From positions 54,626,358 through 54,690,357 of the forward strand of contig OX421494.1 of NCBI GenBank assembly GCA_949126835.1: a stretch of 64,000 nt of DNA, in the 5' to 3' direction. Each line of letters begins with the position of its first letter. Position 1 is the first letter of the stretch. The notes under the pieces are model-generated. The model worked only from the letters and a program-made list of their open reading frames with translations, did no database searches and was not told where the DNA came from. The position numbers and the translations under genes were made by a program. This stretch comes from Anisus vortex (Eukaryota > Mollusca > Gastropoda > Planorbidae). Positions 31,636 to 43,964 of this stretch are shown piece by piece.

Positions 31636-33355
31636 CATCGAAGAAAAAAAATATGTTTCTACAACTTTGAAATTCATTTGAATAGATAAGGGAGCTAATT
31701 AGGATTTTTTTTTATCACAACACAACACATGTACTTATCACTATTTTAATATCAATAATTCTTTTTGTATAGCGCTGCCAACAAATATTTAAAAAAAATA
31801 TTTTGAGGTTATGGCTTTGAAATAGCAGTTCCAAATCCATTCCTTTTATAGATCACTGACGCACGGTGATCGTCTTTGTGCAGGAAATAATAGGGTCACA
31901 AATTCAACAAATTATCTCCCTTCTATCGATTCGGGGGGGGGGAGGGGTAAATTTAATTACTCTCTAGCCTGTAGTTATAACCTTATTATATTTTATCCAG
32001 TAATTTTCGTTATATATGTCGCATTAAGGGGGTGGACGGGAAAAGGGGGGGGGGAGCGTTTCAACGGGAAATCCCGATTAAAAAACATCAACATAAACTG
32101 GTGTTCTATAAATGAATAGAACAGTACAACTGCGACAGTTTGTTCATTATATTTTTGTTTAATTATATGAAATTTTAATAATCCATAAAAATACATTTAG
32201 ATAATTATTGTGTTGTTCTTATCTTTTTTAAATACGTACAAGCTATCTAATTAAATACATAGTGAACTAAATATTATTTTTCTAGGGGGAAAAAGACTGA
32301 CAATGATTTTAATCTGTAATTATATTTTAGATAAGGTGAATACGAGAATAAAATTAAATTGTAGTTATTTGTAAATAAATGGTTACAAATGTTAAACAAT
32401 TTATGAACTATTAAAAGTCACTATTTACCAAAAAAGATATTTTTATCATACTCTCTGTTTTTTTTGTTGTTTTTTTTGTTAATTTTACTGTATGTTTTGT
32501 TTTACTAATGATACAGCTTTTTTGGTGTGAATACTTGTTGAAGAAAAGGGTTGATAAGTATCACACCACTAGCGTTAAAGGTAGATAACTGTGTATACAT
32601 TCTAGTGAGAGAAACATGAACTGAAAACATGAGGGGAGATAACTAGGCTCTTTGGGACAATTTGTAAAGTTAACAAACTAAATCAAAGTAAGTAACTATA
32701 CTAGTTACACTTAATAGACACATTATGAGTAAAAATGATAGAACACATTATGTCCATGTTTAAGTATAATGTTACGACTCGTTTATATTGCTTTCAAAGG
32801 CATCTTGCACTGTAATAAGTAATGAAGCCCTTTATACTTTCTGTAAAATGGTCACCTTCAGAGTTTCAACTTCATTAATAGTAGATCAGTAGATAATAAC
32901 AATAGTCTTGGATTCAATATAAATTTGAAATTCCAACAACTTGTGTAGAACAGTTCAATATTTAAAGAATTCAACATCATACTCTTATACGCGCAATGAT
33001 GGGTTCAGTTTTCGGTCACACTTTTCAATTGAAAACTCAAGCTCGTAAGAATAAATATAGCACATGCCAGCGGCATTGAAGAAGCACATAAAACCTACCC
33101 CATAAATAAAGTAATACATACTTATAACTATCCGTATGGAACTCTACTGAGATCTCCCAGTAGAGCCAGATCCGATTCTCTAACACTAAACGTTAAAGTA
33201 GTTCTGCTGTATGGCTTGGAGGCTTGGCGATATTAGCAAGCTCCAGATACTTGTTAAATAGATGCCCACAGAAGAATATTGAACAATAGAGGGATAGATC
33301 CAGAAAAAAGAACAATGGAAAGGATATAGGAAAACAAAAGTGGGAGTGGGATAGG
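31636..33355. other. 3' flank of gene B; no gene seen
   Basis: AT-rich DNA with two short G-rich stretches (31,930 and 32,045). I find no gene or named repeat. Confidence 0.4.
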
Positions 33356-34720
33356 GTAGGGGTCGGCATCCAAACTCGGCACACGGGGCAATTTTCAATG
33401 GCACGCGAGTGACCGATAAGAGTTGTTTCTTGATAAAAAAATAAAAAAATTTTTTTCTGGTATTGAATGACGAGAACTGACTGTTGAAGCCGATGTTTCT
33501 GAATGATATAGCGACACAATTCAGTGACTTGAACCAAAGACTATAGTAAGATGGACCGTTTGCTTTCATATTTCTGCTATTTGATAACTCGAAACACTTA
33601 GTTTTGGAATTTCCGATCGCACCCTGTCAACTAGACTTCCGATTTAGTAATTCCTCTATGATTTTCTCAGTGGAAAATTAAGATTAAAATCGAAACTCTT
33701 GCATACAGCGGAAATCTATAGGGACGTTTAGGAGTCATTAAAGACAGTGTTATTGCTTGCGCACGGAAAAAACAAACACTTAAGCTCTAATAATAGAGCA
33801 AGCGGTTCATCTCATTATAGTCTTTGGTTGAATTTACATTTAAATTTACATGGACGGGGATTAAATATATGAGGCCTGTATAATATATACTAGTATTACA
33901 TCATGTAATTGCTGTAATTATAAATGTTATAAATGTTAAAAAAAACAACTCCTTGAAACAATGCAGGAAATGTGTTTTTCACAAGTGTTTAACGCAAATT
34001 AATTTTATTAATTAAATTAAAATTTACTTTTTTAAATGAATACCATAATGTTGAATTTGTATAAAGAAATAATAATTAATAATAATTAATAAGTAATAAT
34101 AGTTATATTACAAAATATTTTTTTTTCCATCTTTATAGAATCAACTGTGAACATTTTTATTAAAGGGAGATAATACATCCATTTTCTTTGCGTTAAAATT
34201 TAAAATATTCTTCTCTGCTTTATAAAAAACAATGTTTTACATGTTTTAATCTTAAAATTATTAAACTATAAAAGGTAAATGAAAATTACTTAAATGTTAT
34301 TTGATTAAAATGTTTAGGCTATGTACATTTTGAAACAGTACATTTGCTACTGAGTTAGTAAAGCTACAATGTTTCAATTGCGCTTAACTGATAATTGCTC
34401 TAATATGACTGGGTCGAAATCTGTATAAAACATCACACTAAATCTAAGCTGAGATAAAAAATAATTATGAATTATAAGTAGGTGATAGAATTACATATTT
34501 AGATTTAAATAGAGATGATAGAGTAATAAATAATTTTACTTGCTATAAATGCTATATATTATTATTTTATATATATATATAATCACAAACACGTTAATCT
34601 TTTATAAACTATAGGCCTACAACGCTTCAACGATTTCCTCTTGAAAGCTCCATTGGTTTTGGCCTTGGTCTTGCTACGGTGATAAATTAGACGTCTTATA
34701 AAAATACCAAAAAAAAATAA
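33356..34720 (+). pseudogene. decayed hAT-family element (same family as 45.9 kb)
   Basis: Starts 'taggggtcggcatcc', continues 'attttcaatggcacgcgagt' and then follows the transposase-like region ('actgttgaagccgatgtttc'). After the nested MITE the similarity resumes ('ttgaatttacatttaaattt'), and it ends with 'ggccttggtcttgctacggt' and 'tcttataaaaata' as at 47.0 kb. No open transposase remains. Confidence 0.65.
33534..33827. mobile_element. 294-bp MITE nested in the hAT remnant, with TTGAA duplication
   Basis: Ends CCAAAGACTATA / TATAGTCTTTGG are perfect inverted repeats and continue as an imperfect match for about 30 bp. TTGAA flanks both sides (33,529-33,533 and 33,828-33,832). Removing the element and one TTGAA restores continuity with the hAT copy at 46.37 kb. 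Confidence 0.88.
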
Positions 34721-34729
34721 ACTAACCCA

Positions 34730-36720
34730 TAAAAACGAAGTTTTTCTTATACTCCCTTTCTTTGTAAAATAAGTTTATATTTCATTTATATTTTGATAGA
34801 TTAAAATAACAAGAAAATCATAAAAACGAAGTTTTTATTGTACTCCCTTTATTTGCAAACTAAGTTTACCATCATGTAATTAAATAATTAATTGACTACT
34901 GCAAATGAAACTTACAGAAAAAATATCTGTGTCGCAAATCTCAAAAATATCTCCTTACTCCATATGAATTGTTCTAAAAATAATCTTAGCGCATAATTTT
35001 TTCTTCTAGCTTTGCGCCGAAAAAAGTATAAAAAGTTACACAGGCATTTTTAACGCGAAATCAAAATATTTCTTATACTTTCCTTTTAAGAAATGAATAT
35101 TGTCATAATTGTAGTATTATTAAGTTGTTTTAACTGAAAATTTAATAGGATATATTGTTAGTCGGGGCAAGTCTGCTGTCCAAATTTCAGCTCGATCGGA
35201 CCACGGGAAATGGTCGAAAAATTGAAGCCAATTTTTGCACCATTGCAGACAGACAGACAGACAGAAAATGCAACTTAAAATAAAGGGAGTAACAAGAAAA
35301 CCGTAAAAACGAAGTTTTCATTATACTCCCTTTATTTGCAAACTAAGTTTACCATCATGTAATTAAATAATTGATTGACTATTGCAAATGAAACGTACAG
35401 AAAAAATATCTGTGTCGCAAATCTCAAAAATATCTCTTTACTCCGTATGAATTGTTCTAAAAATAATCGTAGCGCATAATTTTTTTTTTCTAGCTTTGCG
35501 CCGAAAAAGTATAAAAAGTTTCACAGGCATTTTTAACGCGAAATCAAAATATTTCTTATACTTTCCTTTTAAGAAATGAATATTGTCATAAGTGTAGTAT
35601 TATCAAGTCGTTTTAACTGAAAATTTGATAGGATGTATTGTTAGGCGCCACAAATCTGCTGTCCAAATTTCAGCTCGATCGGACCACGGGAAGTGGTCGA
35701 AAATCGAAGCCAATTTTTGCACGACGATTGACGATTGCAGACATTGAAACTTAAAATAAAGGGAGTAACTAGAAAACCATAAAAACGAATTTTTCATTAT
35801 ACTCCCTTTATTTACAAACTAAGTTTACCATCATGTAATTAAATAATTGATTGACTACTGCTAATAAAACGTACAGAAAAAAATATCTGTGTCGCAAATC
35901 TCAAAAATATCTCCTTACTCTGTATGAATTGTTCTAAAAATAATCTTAGCGCATATTTTTTTTTTCTAGCTTTGCGCCGAAAAAGTATAAAAAGTTTCAC
36001 AGGCATTTTTAACGCGAAATCAAAATATTTCTTATACTTTCCTTTTAAGAAATGAATATTGTCATAATTGTAGTATTATTAAGTCGTTTTAACTGAAAAT
36101 TTGATAGGATGTATTGTTAGGCGCCACAAATCTGCTGTCCAAATTTCAGCTCGATCGGACCACGGGAAGTGGTCGAAAATCGAAGCCAATTTTTGCACGA
36201 CGATTGACGATTGCAGACATTGCAACTTAAAATAAAGGGAGTAATAAAGAAAACCATAAAAACGAAGTTTTCATTATACTCCCTTTATTTGCAAACTAAG
36301 TTTACCATCATGTAATTAAACAATTGATTTACTACTGGAAATGAAACCCCAAAGAAAAATATCTGTGTTGCAAATCTCAAAAATATCTCCTTACTCAGTA
36401 TGAATTGTTCTAAAAATAATCGTAGCGCATAATTTTTTTTTTCTAGCTTTGCGCCGAAAAACTATAAAAAGTTACACAGGCATTTTTAACGCGAAATTAA
36501 AATATTTCTTATACTTTCCTTTTAAGAAATGAATATTGTCATAAGTGTAGTATTATTAAGTCGTTTTAACTGAAAATTTGATAGGATGTATTGTTAGGCG
36601 CCACAAATCTGCTGTCCAAATTTCAGCTCGATCGGACCACGGCAAGTGGTCGAAAAATCGAAGCCAATTTTTGCACGACGATTGACGATTGCAGACATTG
36701 CAACTTAAAATAAAGGGAGT
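34730..36720. repeat. tandem array of a ~445-bp terminal-inverted-repeat element
   Basis: Four units at 34,842-35,290, 35,325-35,766, 35,801-36,242 and 36,278-36,720 each start ACTCCCTTTATTT and end AAATAAAGGGAGT. They are separated by the same 34-bp spacer carrying 'aaaaacgaagtttt'. A fifth, internally deleted unit lies at 34,754-34,808. The units are highly similar in sequence. No protein is encoded. Confidence 0.9.
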
Positions 36721-37170
36721 AAAAATAAAAGATATCATATCTTATGAATTTCCACACTAAAATTTTGCGCATCCTTTTTTTTATGTTCTAGCTTTGGCCC
36801 GCAAAAAAACATAAAAAGAAAACTCGCTTTGTTTCAGCTATATTGTGTCGTTTTCATTCTATTTATTTCGTAAAAACAAACATATCCGAAAATTATATTT
36901 ACTTCCGTCACTTCCTGTAGAGGCACACATGTTTTTCTTTCTTCGATTCGCAAATTGGTCGAAGGTATTAGTGACTATTCTAAAGGTTACAATGCTGAAA
37001 ATTTGATAGAATGTATTGTTAGTCTGGACAAGTCTTCTGCCCAAGTTTCAGCTCGATTGGACGACGGGAAGTGGTCGAAAAATCGATGCAAAGTTTTGCT
37101 AAAAAAACATCCAAGCAAGCAAGCAGACAGACAGAAAATACAAGTTATTAGAAAAGGAGTAAAAATATAG
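36721..37170. repeat. diverged relative of the array unit
   Basis: Shares 'gaaaatttgatagaatgtat' and 'tttcagctcgattggacgac' with the array units but differs elsewhere, and ends 'agaaaaggagtaaaa'. Confidence 0.6.
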
Positions 37171-37224
37171 TTTAAATATAGCTGACTTACAGCTAGATTC
37201 AATACAACTGACAAAAGTAACATC

Positions 37225-37550
37225 AATAGTCAAACATTAATAAAGATGCAAGACTAGACTCGGACCACAGATGATCGTAGGACGCAATAATCTTCTTTAT
37301 TGTAGGAGCGTATGTAATATATAAGATAAGATGCAAGAACAAATGCATATTAAGTATTTTTTCTTCACGAGTAGGATCCGGGCATGGAATGGGTTGACTG
37401 AACAAACCAGTAAAACAAGCAACTTAACATCATTTAAAACACAACTCAAGAGGTTATCCGCCCGCGTAGAAGTCAACAGGGGCTCAGTGATGTTGCCGAC
37501 CTGGCTACAAGAAAAAAAAAACGCAGGTTACAGGAGGGTCAAAGGGCTCT
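37225..37550 (+). mobile_element. LINE 3' end fragments
   Basis: The first part is the LINE tail ('gcaagactagactcggacca' to 'gtaatatataagataagat'). Directly after it a frame encodes 'SRIRAWNGLTEQTSKTSNLT' and 'SFKTQLKRL', the C-terminal signature of a related non-LTR reverse transcriptase. Confidence 0.65.
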
Positions 37551-37731
37551 GAATAGCTTCTCGCGCCTTCTTATTAATTAGAAGCAATGTCAGTTAAGCA
37601 GGAGACTATAATATACTAAATGAACTAGGTACTAAAATTATATCTTAGTAACACTAAATACAGTTGTTTAGACATTATCCATCAAAATGAAAGTTGAGTA
37701 AAGAACTTTTTGTATTTGCTTTTGTTTTTAA

Positions 37732-39140
37732 ATCTCATAATTCATAATCACTCTATCTTGAAAAAAACATATACCAGTTATATAAGGCCTACCCTAGAAT
37801 ATGGAGCCACAGTGTGGGGTACGGCAGCCCAATCAAACCTCAGAAAAATAGACAAAGTTCAAAACCTAGGACTTCGAATCATAGCAGGAGCAATGAAAAC
37901 TACCCCGATCAGAGCAATGGAGAATGCAACTAACCTAAGCTCTATGGAAACTAGACGAGAAACCAAAATCCTTACTCACTTCACCAAGTTAGAAGCATCA
38001 GGTCATCACCCTCTAAAACCCAAGCTACTCAAAACCTCCTCAACAAAAAGACTTCAAAGATCCAATTTTATACAAGAAGCCAAACATCTAAAAAGTAAAT
38101 ATAAAATAGAAAACATTGCAATTGAACCTACCCAACCCCACAGCCACTTCCCCCCCTGGGACCCAAGCCCTACTCTAAAAATCAGAGACGAACTAAGCAA
38201 CATAGGGAAAAAATCTGACTACACGCCCGAAATACTAAAAGAAGCAGTAAACAACATCATTAGAGAACAATACCCCCAAAATGCATGGACCAGAGTCTAT
38301 ACTGACGGGTCAACTGGAAAAGATTTGAAAAATGGAGGAGCCGGCATTTTCATAGAGTGGCCAAATGGAGAACTCCTAGAAAAAGCCACTGTCACAGGTA
38401 GCCTCTCAGATAGCACTAGAGCAGAAAGAAAAGCAATTGAGCTTGCTGCAAATATACTAACAAGCCACACTTAATCCCCCAACAGCCGGATTGTCATCTT
38501 CACTGACGCCAAAACAGTACTCCAGTCTCTAAAAAAAACCAAATGCCCCGATCAACCAGTCACTCAGTACAGAACTTTTAAAACTGAGCAAAATAACTAA
38601 AGAACTGGTTCTCCAATGGATCCCTGGGCATATACAAAATGAAGGAAATGACACTGCCGACACCTTAGCTAAAGCTGGAGGCAGACAAAACCAGACAGAC
38701 CCATCTCTACACCCCGAAGAAATAAAGGCAATACTCAAAAGGAATGAATCCGAAAGATGGTCTGAGCTGCAACAAAACAACCCAAAGATTGATGCTTACT
38801 ACAAACTCTCCCGCCAATTTCAAAACATCATCTTCAGACTAAGGACTGGTCACAACAGGCTAAAGCAACATATGTTCCGCAAACTACGAATCGGAGCAAG
38901 CGAAATGTGCCCCTGCGAAACAGCTCCCGAAAATGCGGAGCATGTCCTTCAGACCTGCCCTCTGTATCTTTCTACCCGGTCAGCCATTTGGCCCCTGGGG
39001 GCTACCCTCAACGACAAACTGTTCGGTGGACTAGAGCAACTGACAGCCACGGCGCAGTTCATTACAACTATCGGACTTGTTGTCTGAATCCTCCCAATCA
39101 TAACATTTGAGAACGAAGAAGAAGAAGAAGAAATCTCATA
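37732..39140 (+). pseudogene. 5'-truncated non-LTR retrotransposon: reverse transcriptase C-terminus and RNase H
   Basis: The frame beginning at 37,710 encodes a reverse transcriptase C-terminal stretch ('SYIRPTLEYGATVWG') and the start of RNase H: YTDGSTG (Asp), RAERKAIELA (Glu). After an in-frame TAA at 38,472 the same frame gives VIFTDAKTVLQSL (Asp). A frame change near 38,570 leads to VLQWIPGHIQNEGNDTADTL (His/Asp) and a Cys-rich end with CPCETAPENAEHVLQTCP. The element ends in a (GAA)n tail. This layout, with RNase H after reverse transcriptase, fits the I-clade (such as Nimbus of Biomphalaria). Stop and frameshift make it inactive. Confidence 0.85.
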
Positions 39141-39389
39141 AAAACGGTTGTCGAAGGCGGGAAGGGAAGGAAGCTAATGAACTCTGCGTGTCCATTAAAT
39201 CCTTTCAGTGGGCTTGGTAGACTTTTGCGGCGCCCATCTCCTCTCCAAGTCGACGGTGGATATGTTTATGTCTGCACCTTGGTTCAAACCCATGATGTCG
39301 ATCTCGTGAGACGAGCTCACTGTCGACTTTGCTATCCAGTCGCCAATATAAATACTATAAATGCCAATAATTAAGCTGATAATCACAAA

Positions 39390-39575
39390 CACATACTTTT
39401 TAAAATTAAATATAACACAATTTTCTCTCTAAATCTCCTTTTCTTTGGGCTTTGTTCTTGCCTCGGCACTAAATAGTCATGTATAAATGCCTTTAAAAAT
39501 ATAGGAGATTCGTTTAATTTAGTCTGTAGGCACGTTGAAAGATTTAGAAATCTTGGGATAGTGCACACCATGAGA
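39390..39575 (+). repeat. hAT element end fragment
   Basis: 'tttgttcttgcctcggcact' and 'gtaggcacgttgaaagattt' match the 3' part of the hAT remnant at 47.0-47.1 kb. Confidence 0.5.
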
Positions 39576-39839
39576 AGGCCAGAGGGTAGTGTGACCAGAC
39601 AAGCAGAAGACCGGACCTTACTTCCAGGAGAAGCGAAAAATAGGCCGACCAGGTCAGTCCTAGAGGAATTCGGTTGCTAGCTATCAGGTTCACATGGAAC
39701 CATCTGAGAGGGGCAGCCTCAAGATCGAGACTTCTGGAGAGGTGTAATTAAACCCATTTCGACCCTACAGGGACACAGAATTAAGTCATAAAGTTACAAA
39801 TACAAAAGTAGTTCATTTTATAATCATAATCTCCTAGTA

Positions 39840-39915
39840 TGCCGTGGCCACAGAAACCGGCGGACCGCTTCTTTACCGGCACTCAGGTTAAAATTGGTCC
39901 GACGGGATACTGTCA
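39840..39915 (-). repeat. SINE tail fragment
   Basis: The minus strand carries 'gaccaattttaacctg', 'ccggtaaagaagcggtccg' and 'tgtggccacggcat', similar to the tail of the 28.1 and 51.2 kb SINE family. Confidence 0.45.
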
Positions 39916-40517
39916 ATTTATCAAATGAATTTATAAAACTGCCGTTTGAAGCTCTGTGGAAGCCAACGTAAAAGGCAGTAATGTGACCTCTTATTGAACC
40001 CTTCCTCATCTACGTCATTAAATGTCATTCTCAATTACTAAATGACGCAATTGTGTCCTAGTTTAACACCAGTAGCCATTAAAGTTATGAATAATTAAAG
40101 AGGGTGGGCGCTACTCCGTGAAATAATTATCTCCCCCTGTTTACTTCCAAATCAATACTTGCTTTGGCTAACGCAATAAGACAACAGTTCACTTATAAAC
40201 TAAAACAAATTTAAGAATTTGTATTAAATATAATTAATCCATTTTAACGAGTAAGAAAAACATTATTTTGATATAGATTTATATTTCTTTAATTTTAATG
40301 CATCGTTTGTGTGTTATCAACACATATTATTGTTCTTTTACAAAATTTTAATTCATATTACGCCATAAAAAGTATTGTCAAGTATTTTTCTGTATGAGTG
40401 TTTTGTAATGAAAACTTTCTTACATTTGTAATATTTTGTTGTAGATATTGCACTGGTGCATTGTGGAGTTTAATAACCAAAAAAATTATCAACTGGCGGG
40501 ATATAACGGAAGTTACC

Positions 40518-41624
40518 ATGGCAACCATTCAGGACAGTTTCATAAACATTACGGCAGCCCTTCAGGATTTAGCCTCACAAAAGTTTCCAGCAGACAAAAT
40601 CATCGACGATAACGTCAGACAGATCTGGTATGTTGTAACCAAGTGTGCCTTGTACGAACTGTTTGCTGTCTTCGGCATTGGCACCAACATCATCAACCTC
40701 CTGGTCTTCTGGGAGATGGGCTGCCACGACAGTGCAGGAGTAACTCTGATATCCTTGACCTTGTCCGACCTGATCAACCTGCTGATCCTGCTGTGGATGG
40801 GCATGTGCTACAACCCACTGTTCACCTACTCGGACGTCAACTTCGACACCCAGTCCGTGGTCTACCTTTCCGGCGGCTGGCTGAAGATCTACATCTCCAG
40901 GGTGACAAGCTGGGTCACGGCCTTCCTATCACTGGAGCGATGCCTGTGTATTGCGACGCCCTTAAGAGTTAAAAGGGCCCTCACCAAAAGGAAATCTGTT
41001 TACATCAACTCTGGGATCTTCGCGGTCATCTTCTGCATGCTCCCGCCGATCTATTCTAGCACCTGGCTTAGCTGGCAGTGGTTCCCGGATAGGAACAGAA
41101 CCCTTCTCGGCTTGGACTTTTCCGTTGATCGAGACCTCATCTACGACGCCGTTGCTTTGGTAAACATCGCCCTTACCTACGCCTCCTTCTTCATAGTCCT
41201 AGTCTGCACCGTGGCCCTTGTCTTCATACTGAACAAGCAAGTGCACTGGAGGAACTCAGCAGCCACTAAGATCACTTCTCCATCAGCCAAGGAGCAACGG
41301 GTCAACAAAATGATCATTCTAATTGCCACTCTGTTCATATCATTCTTCTTTCCAGGGACCGTAGTACTTCTTGTCATGGTATTCATCCCAGAATTTAACA
41401 AAGGAATGCTTTACAATAATTTATTTACAGTTGTCTGGGCGTTCATACACATCCTGGAAGCGTGGAATTCCTCATTGAACATCTTCGTCTATTATAGGAT
41501 GAGTTCAAAGTTTCGATCAGTTTTCCATCACAAATTCAGTTTTCTGAAAAGATGTCTTAGCAGGCGTGTTATACTCAAGTCTGGAAGCGCTAATAAGTAT
41601 GAATTTGACAGTAACGCATTTTAA
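40518..41624 (+). CDS. gene C: class A (rhodopsin-like) chemosensory-type GPCR
   Basis: A single exon encodes 368 residues from an ATG in good context (accATGG). A frame open upstream to 40,398 looks like non-coding read-through past a possible splice acceptor (ttgtag at 40,439-40,444). Seven hydrophobic segments lie near 44-66, 74-96, 118-142, 161-181, 209-237, 263-290 and 299-327. TM2 has LTLSDL; the DRY position at the end of TM3 reads ERC (140-142) in LERCLCIATPL; NPxxY becomes NIFVY (321-325). Asn-glycosylation sites sit in the N-terminus. This fits gastropod chemosensory or FMRFamide-receptor-like families. It would sense a ligand at the plasma membrane of a sensory or neural cell. Gene D is its paralogue, 10 kb downstream. 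Confidence 0.9.
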   Translation: MATIQDSFINITAALQDLASQKFPADKIIDDNVRQIWYVVTKCALYELFAVFGIGTNIINLLVFWEMGCHDSAGVTLISLTLSDLINLLILLWMGMCYNPLFTYSDVNFDTQSVVYLSGGWLKIYISRVTSWVTAFLSLERCLCIATPLRVKRALTKRKSVYINSGIFAVIFCMLPPIYSSTWLSWQWFPDRNRTLLGLDFSVDRDLIYDAVALVNIALTYASFFIVLVCTVALVFILNKQVHWRNSAATKITSPSAKEQRVNKMIILIATLFISFFFPGTVVLLVMVFIPEFNKGMLYNNLFTVVWAFIHILEAWNSSLNIFVYYRMSSKFRSVFHHKFSFLKRCLSRRVILKSGSANKYEFDSNAF

Positions 41625-41970
41625 CAAAATCAAGAAAGGAACCTTAAGCAGTGATTTACCCAGATTCTGCCGGTTTCCCAAAAGTACAAATTATGACTTA
41701 TGCGAGATGAGGTAGTTTAACCAAAGATAACATTGAACGTTGCTTTGAATGACTGGAAGAGCAAAATATTCTCTTGATATAAAATGCCACAAAATGTGAA
41801 AGTCAAATTTTGTCTAGACTACTTGATTTCATTCTGCTTTCTATGTTGTTAAGAAACACAAACGAAACTTAAATAGCTTATAACCTATCCGTGTGTTATA
41901 TCACAATAGCCTATTACTAGTCCGTCGACATCTAGATTGATTCCATGTTACATGCTCCGTGTGCTCTTGG
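41625..41970. other. 3' flank of gene C; nothing recognised
   Basis: AT-rich DNA without a recognisable feature, apart from 'acatgctccgtgtgctcttg', which recalls the dispersed repeat at 53.99 kb. Confidence 0.35.
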
Positions 41971-41974
41971 TATA

Positions 41975-41980
41975 AATCTC

Positions 41981-42035
<55 letters not shown>
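41975..42035. repeat. GATA microsatellite
   Basis: Uninterrupted (gata)n of about 55 bp, abutting the 3' end of a minus-strand SINE-like repeat. Confidence 0.95.
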
Positions 42036-42036
<1 letters not shown>

Positions 42037-42039
42037 TTG

Positions 42040-42500
42040 CAAGCCCAATTCCCCGGCTTTGACAGGGGAAAAATACATAGGCCTATAATATAGTTACTGA
42101 TAACAAATTTTATAGACTACAATGTACAGAAAGTAATTTAAAATAAATATTGTAATCGGATTAAAAAAGGTAAGTCTTTTTATTTAAAAAAAAGTTAGCA
42201 CTATTCCAGGCTGAGAACAAAACACCAGTCTCCCGCATGCGCCTAAAATATAATTATTATATTTTACTTACTGAAAACATTTTAGGAAAGCTATAAGTCC
42301 TAAAATTATTTACAATCTTTAAAAAAAAGTCATATTAATAGACATTTTTTTAAAGTAGAAAAATAAAATACAAGTTATCAGTATGGCATTCGGATACGCT
42401 TACCACTCAGCTAGGGAGGACACATAAAGAAAGCGAACTCGCAAAAATAAACTATGAAACAATTAGGTCACGTATCTCTAAATTAACCAATGGCTATCGG
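42040..42500 (-). repeat. tRNA-derived SINE-like repeat (minus strand)
   Basis: 'ttccccggctttgacagggg' at the left and the tRNA-like region near 42,380-42,425 ('gcttaccactcagctaggga') correspond to the copies at 22.5, 44.0 and 53.1 kb. Confidence 0.55.
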
Positions 42501-42683
42501 AATCTACACATACAGTCTAATTTATACATGTATACATCATATAGTGATAAATAAAGTACACAACCTGTAGTGACAAATTAAAGTCTTTCAACTTTATAGT
42601 TGTAGTTATTGAGTGTTTTGTTCACAGATTTGCTTCATTGGTCTTTATTCACTGATTTCACTATCCTTCAAGTTCTCATTCTC

Positions 42684-42804
42684 TAATGGGCCGTATTGTT
42701 GCTGAGAGTTAACACCCTTGCCCCTTATACAAGTCAATCTTTTATGACTGACTTGTAATTTACAAGTCAGTCATAAAAGATTGACTTGTATAAGGGGCCC
42801 ATTA
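42684..42804. repeat. fold-back element with a 77-bp perfect palindrome
   Basis: 42,721-42,758 and 42,760-42,797 are exact inverted copies of 38 bp with one T between them. The outer ends TAATGGG / CCCATTA also pair. The left part (GGGCCGTATTG..., 'gagttaacacccttgcccct') is the same as the arm of the fold-back element at 6729-6830. Confidence 0.93.
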
Positions 42805-43964
42805 TACTCTCATTAAAATTTTAACTCTTATACTCTCATTAAAATTTTATTTTGTTCTTCCCAACTTGATTAATTTCGCCACTTTTTCCCTTCTCTTTCT
42901 TTTTAATTGCTTTCACTTTATTGACAACACCCACGCCCAGTCTTTGTCAATTTTCAATTCCCCCCCCCCCCCTAGTCTTCTCTTTTAATCTATATCTATT
43001 TTATTTCTCTGGTTTGCTTCTCTATATTTCTATTTAACTTTTTTTTTTCTCCTTCTAAATGCCAACAATCGTACTCTGTTTAAACCTACTCTTTTATTTA
43101 ACAATATTTCATTTTTTTTAATGAATTAAATATTAATTAAATTTGATTTTCTTTTTTTTTTTAGCCGTTAGCCAACATATCTGCAAATAAATTTTAATAT
43201 AAAATTGAGAAAGTTTGATGGACTAACAATGATACGTTGAAAGTTATATTGCGTTTACGAATTAGACTATGAAGGATTTGTTAAATACGTTCATTTCGAT
43301 AAACGAAAACTATTCTATTCCGACCATGTTGATACACAATGTGTAGTAGGCCTATAGCAGAAAATGAGAGTAGTTATAATATCTAAGTTAAATTGACGAA
43401 ATATAAAAGGAAAAATATATATATATATATATACAGAAAGTAAACAATTCTGTAGGAGTCTAATAGAGGTATATTTCTCAAAGCTGGACTAAAAAGGGCG
43501 AATAATTCCATATCGAATTGCAATAGCCACTAATACATATGTACTCTAATGGCGCATAGATCTATAGCGTTTAGAGACAGTTGTCAGAGCTTTGAAAGCA
43601 ATTATGCTCCAACTCACCCATTTAAAAAGGAATTTATATAAATCACTCGCACATGACAGTTAAAACGAAAAATCTTCTGTGATCTCCGCAACGACCTTGA
43701 CATGGACGCTATATCCATGGCAACAACCATTTTGGCTATGAGACTAATACAAAAAAACAAACAAAAAACAAGATGGACGGGCTTCTAAGAGTCATATGTC
43801 AGTTGGATATATCGATTTCAATTCTTCTTCTCACTTTTTAGTCAGAGATTAAAGCAAGCATAATATAACCCACCCAGTAAACATTTAACAAGATGATGTA
43901 TGTGTATGCACATTTGTTTGTTTGATTTCATCAATACACTAAATACATTATTATGTGATAAAAA
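42805..43964. other. intergenic DNA, no gene seen
   Basis: AT-rich with homopolymer runs and a short (TA)n at 43,413-43,431. No supported feature. Confidence 0.35.

Noticed and set aside
40398..40517. Forty-residue N-terminal extension of gene C
   Set aside because: It contains a likely splice acceptor, has a poor start context, and gene D has no counterpart; the ATG at 40,518 is better placed.
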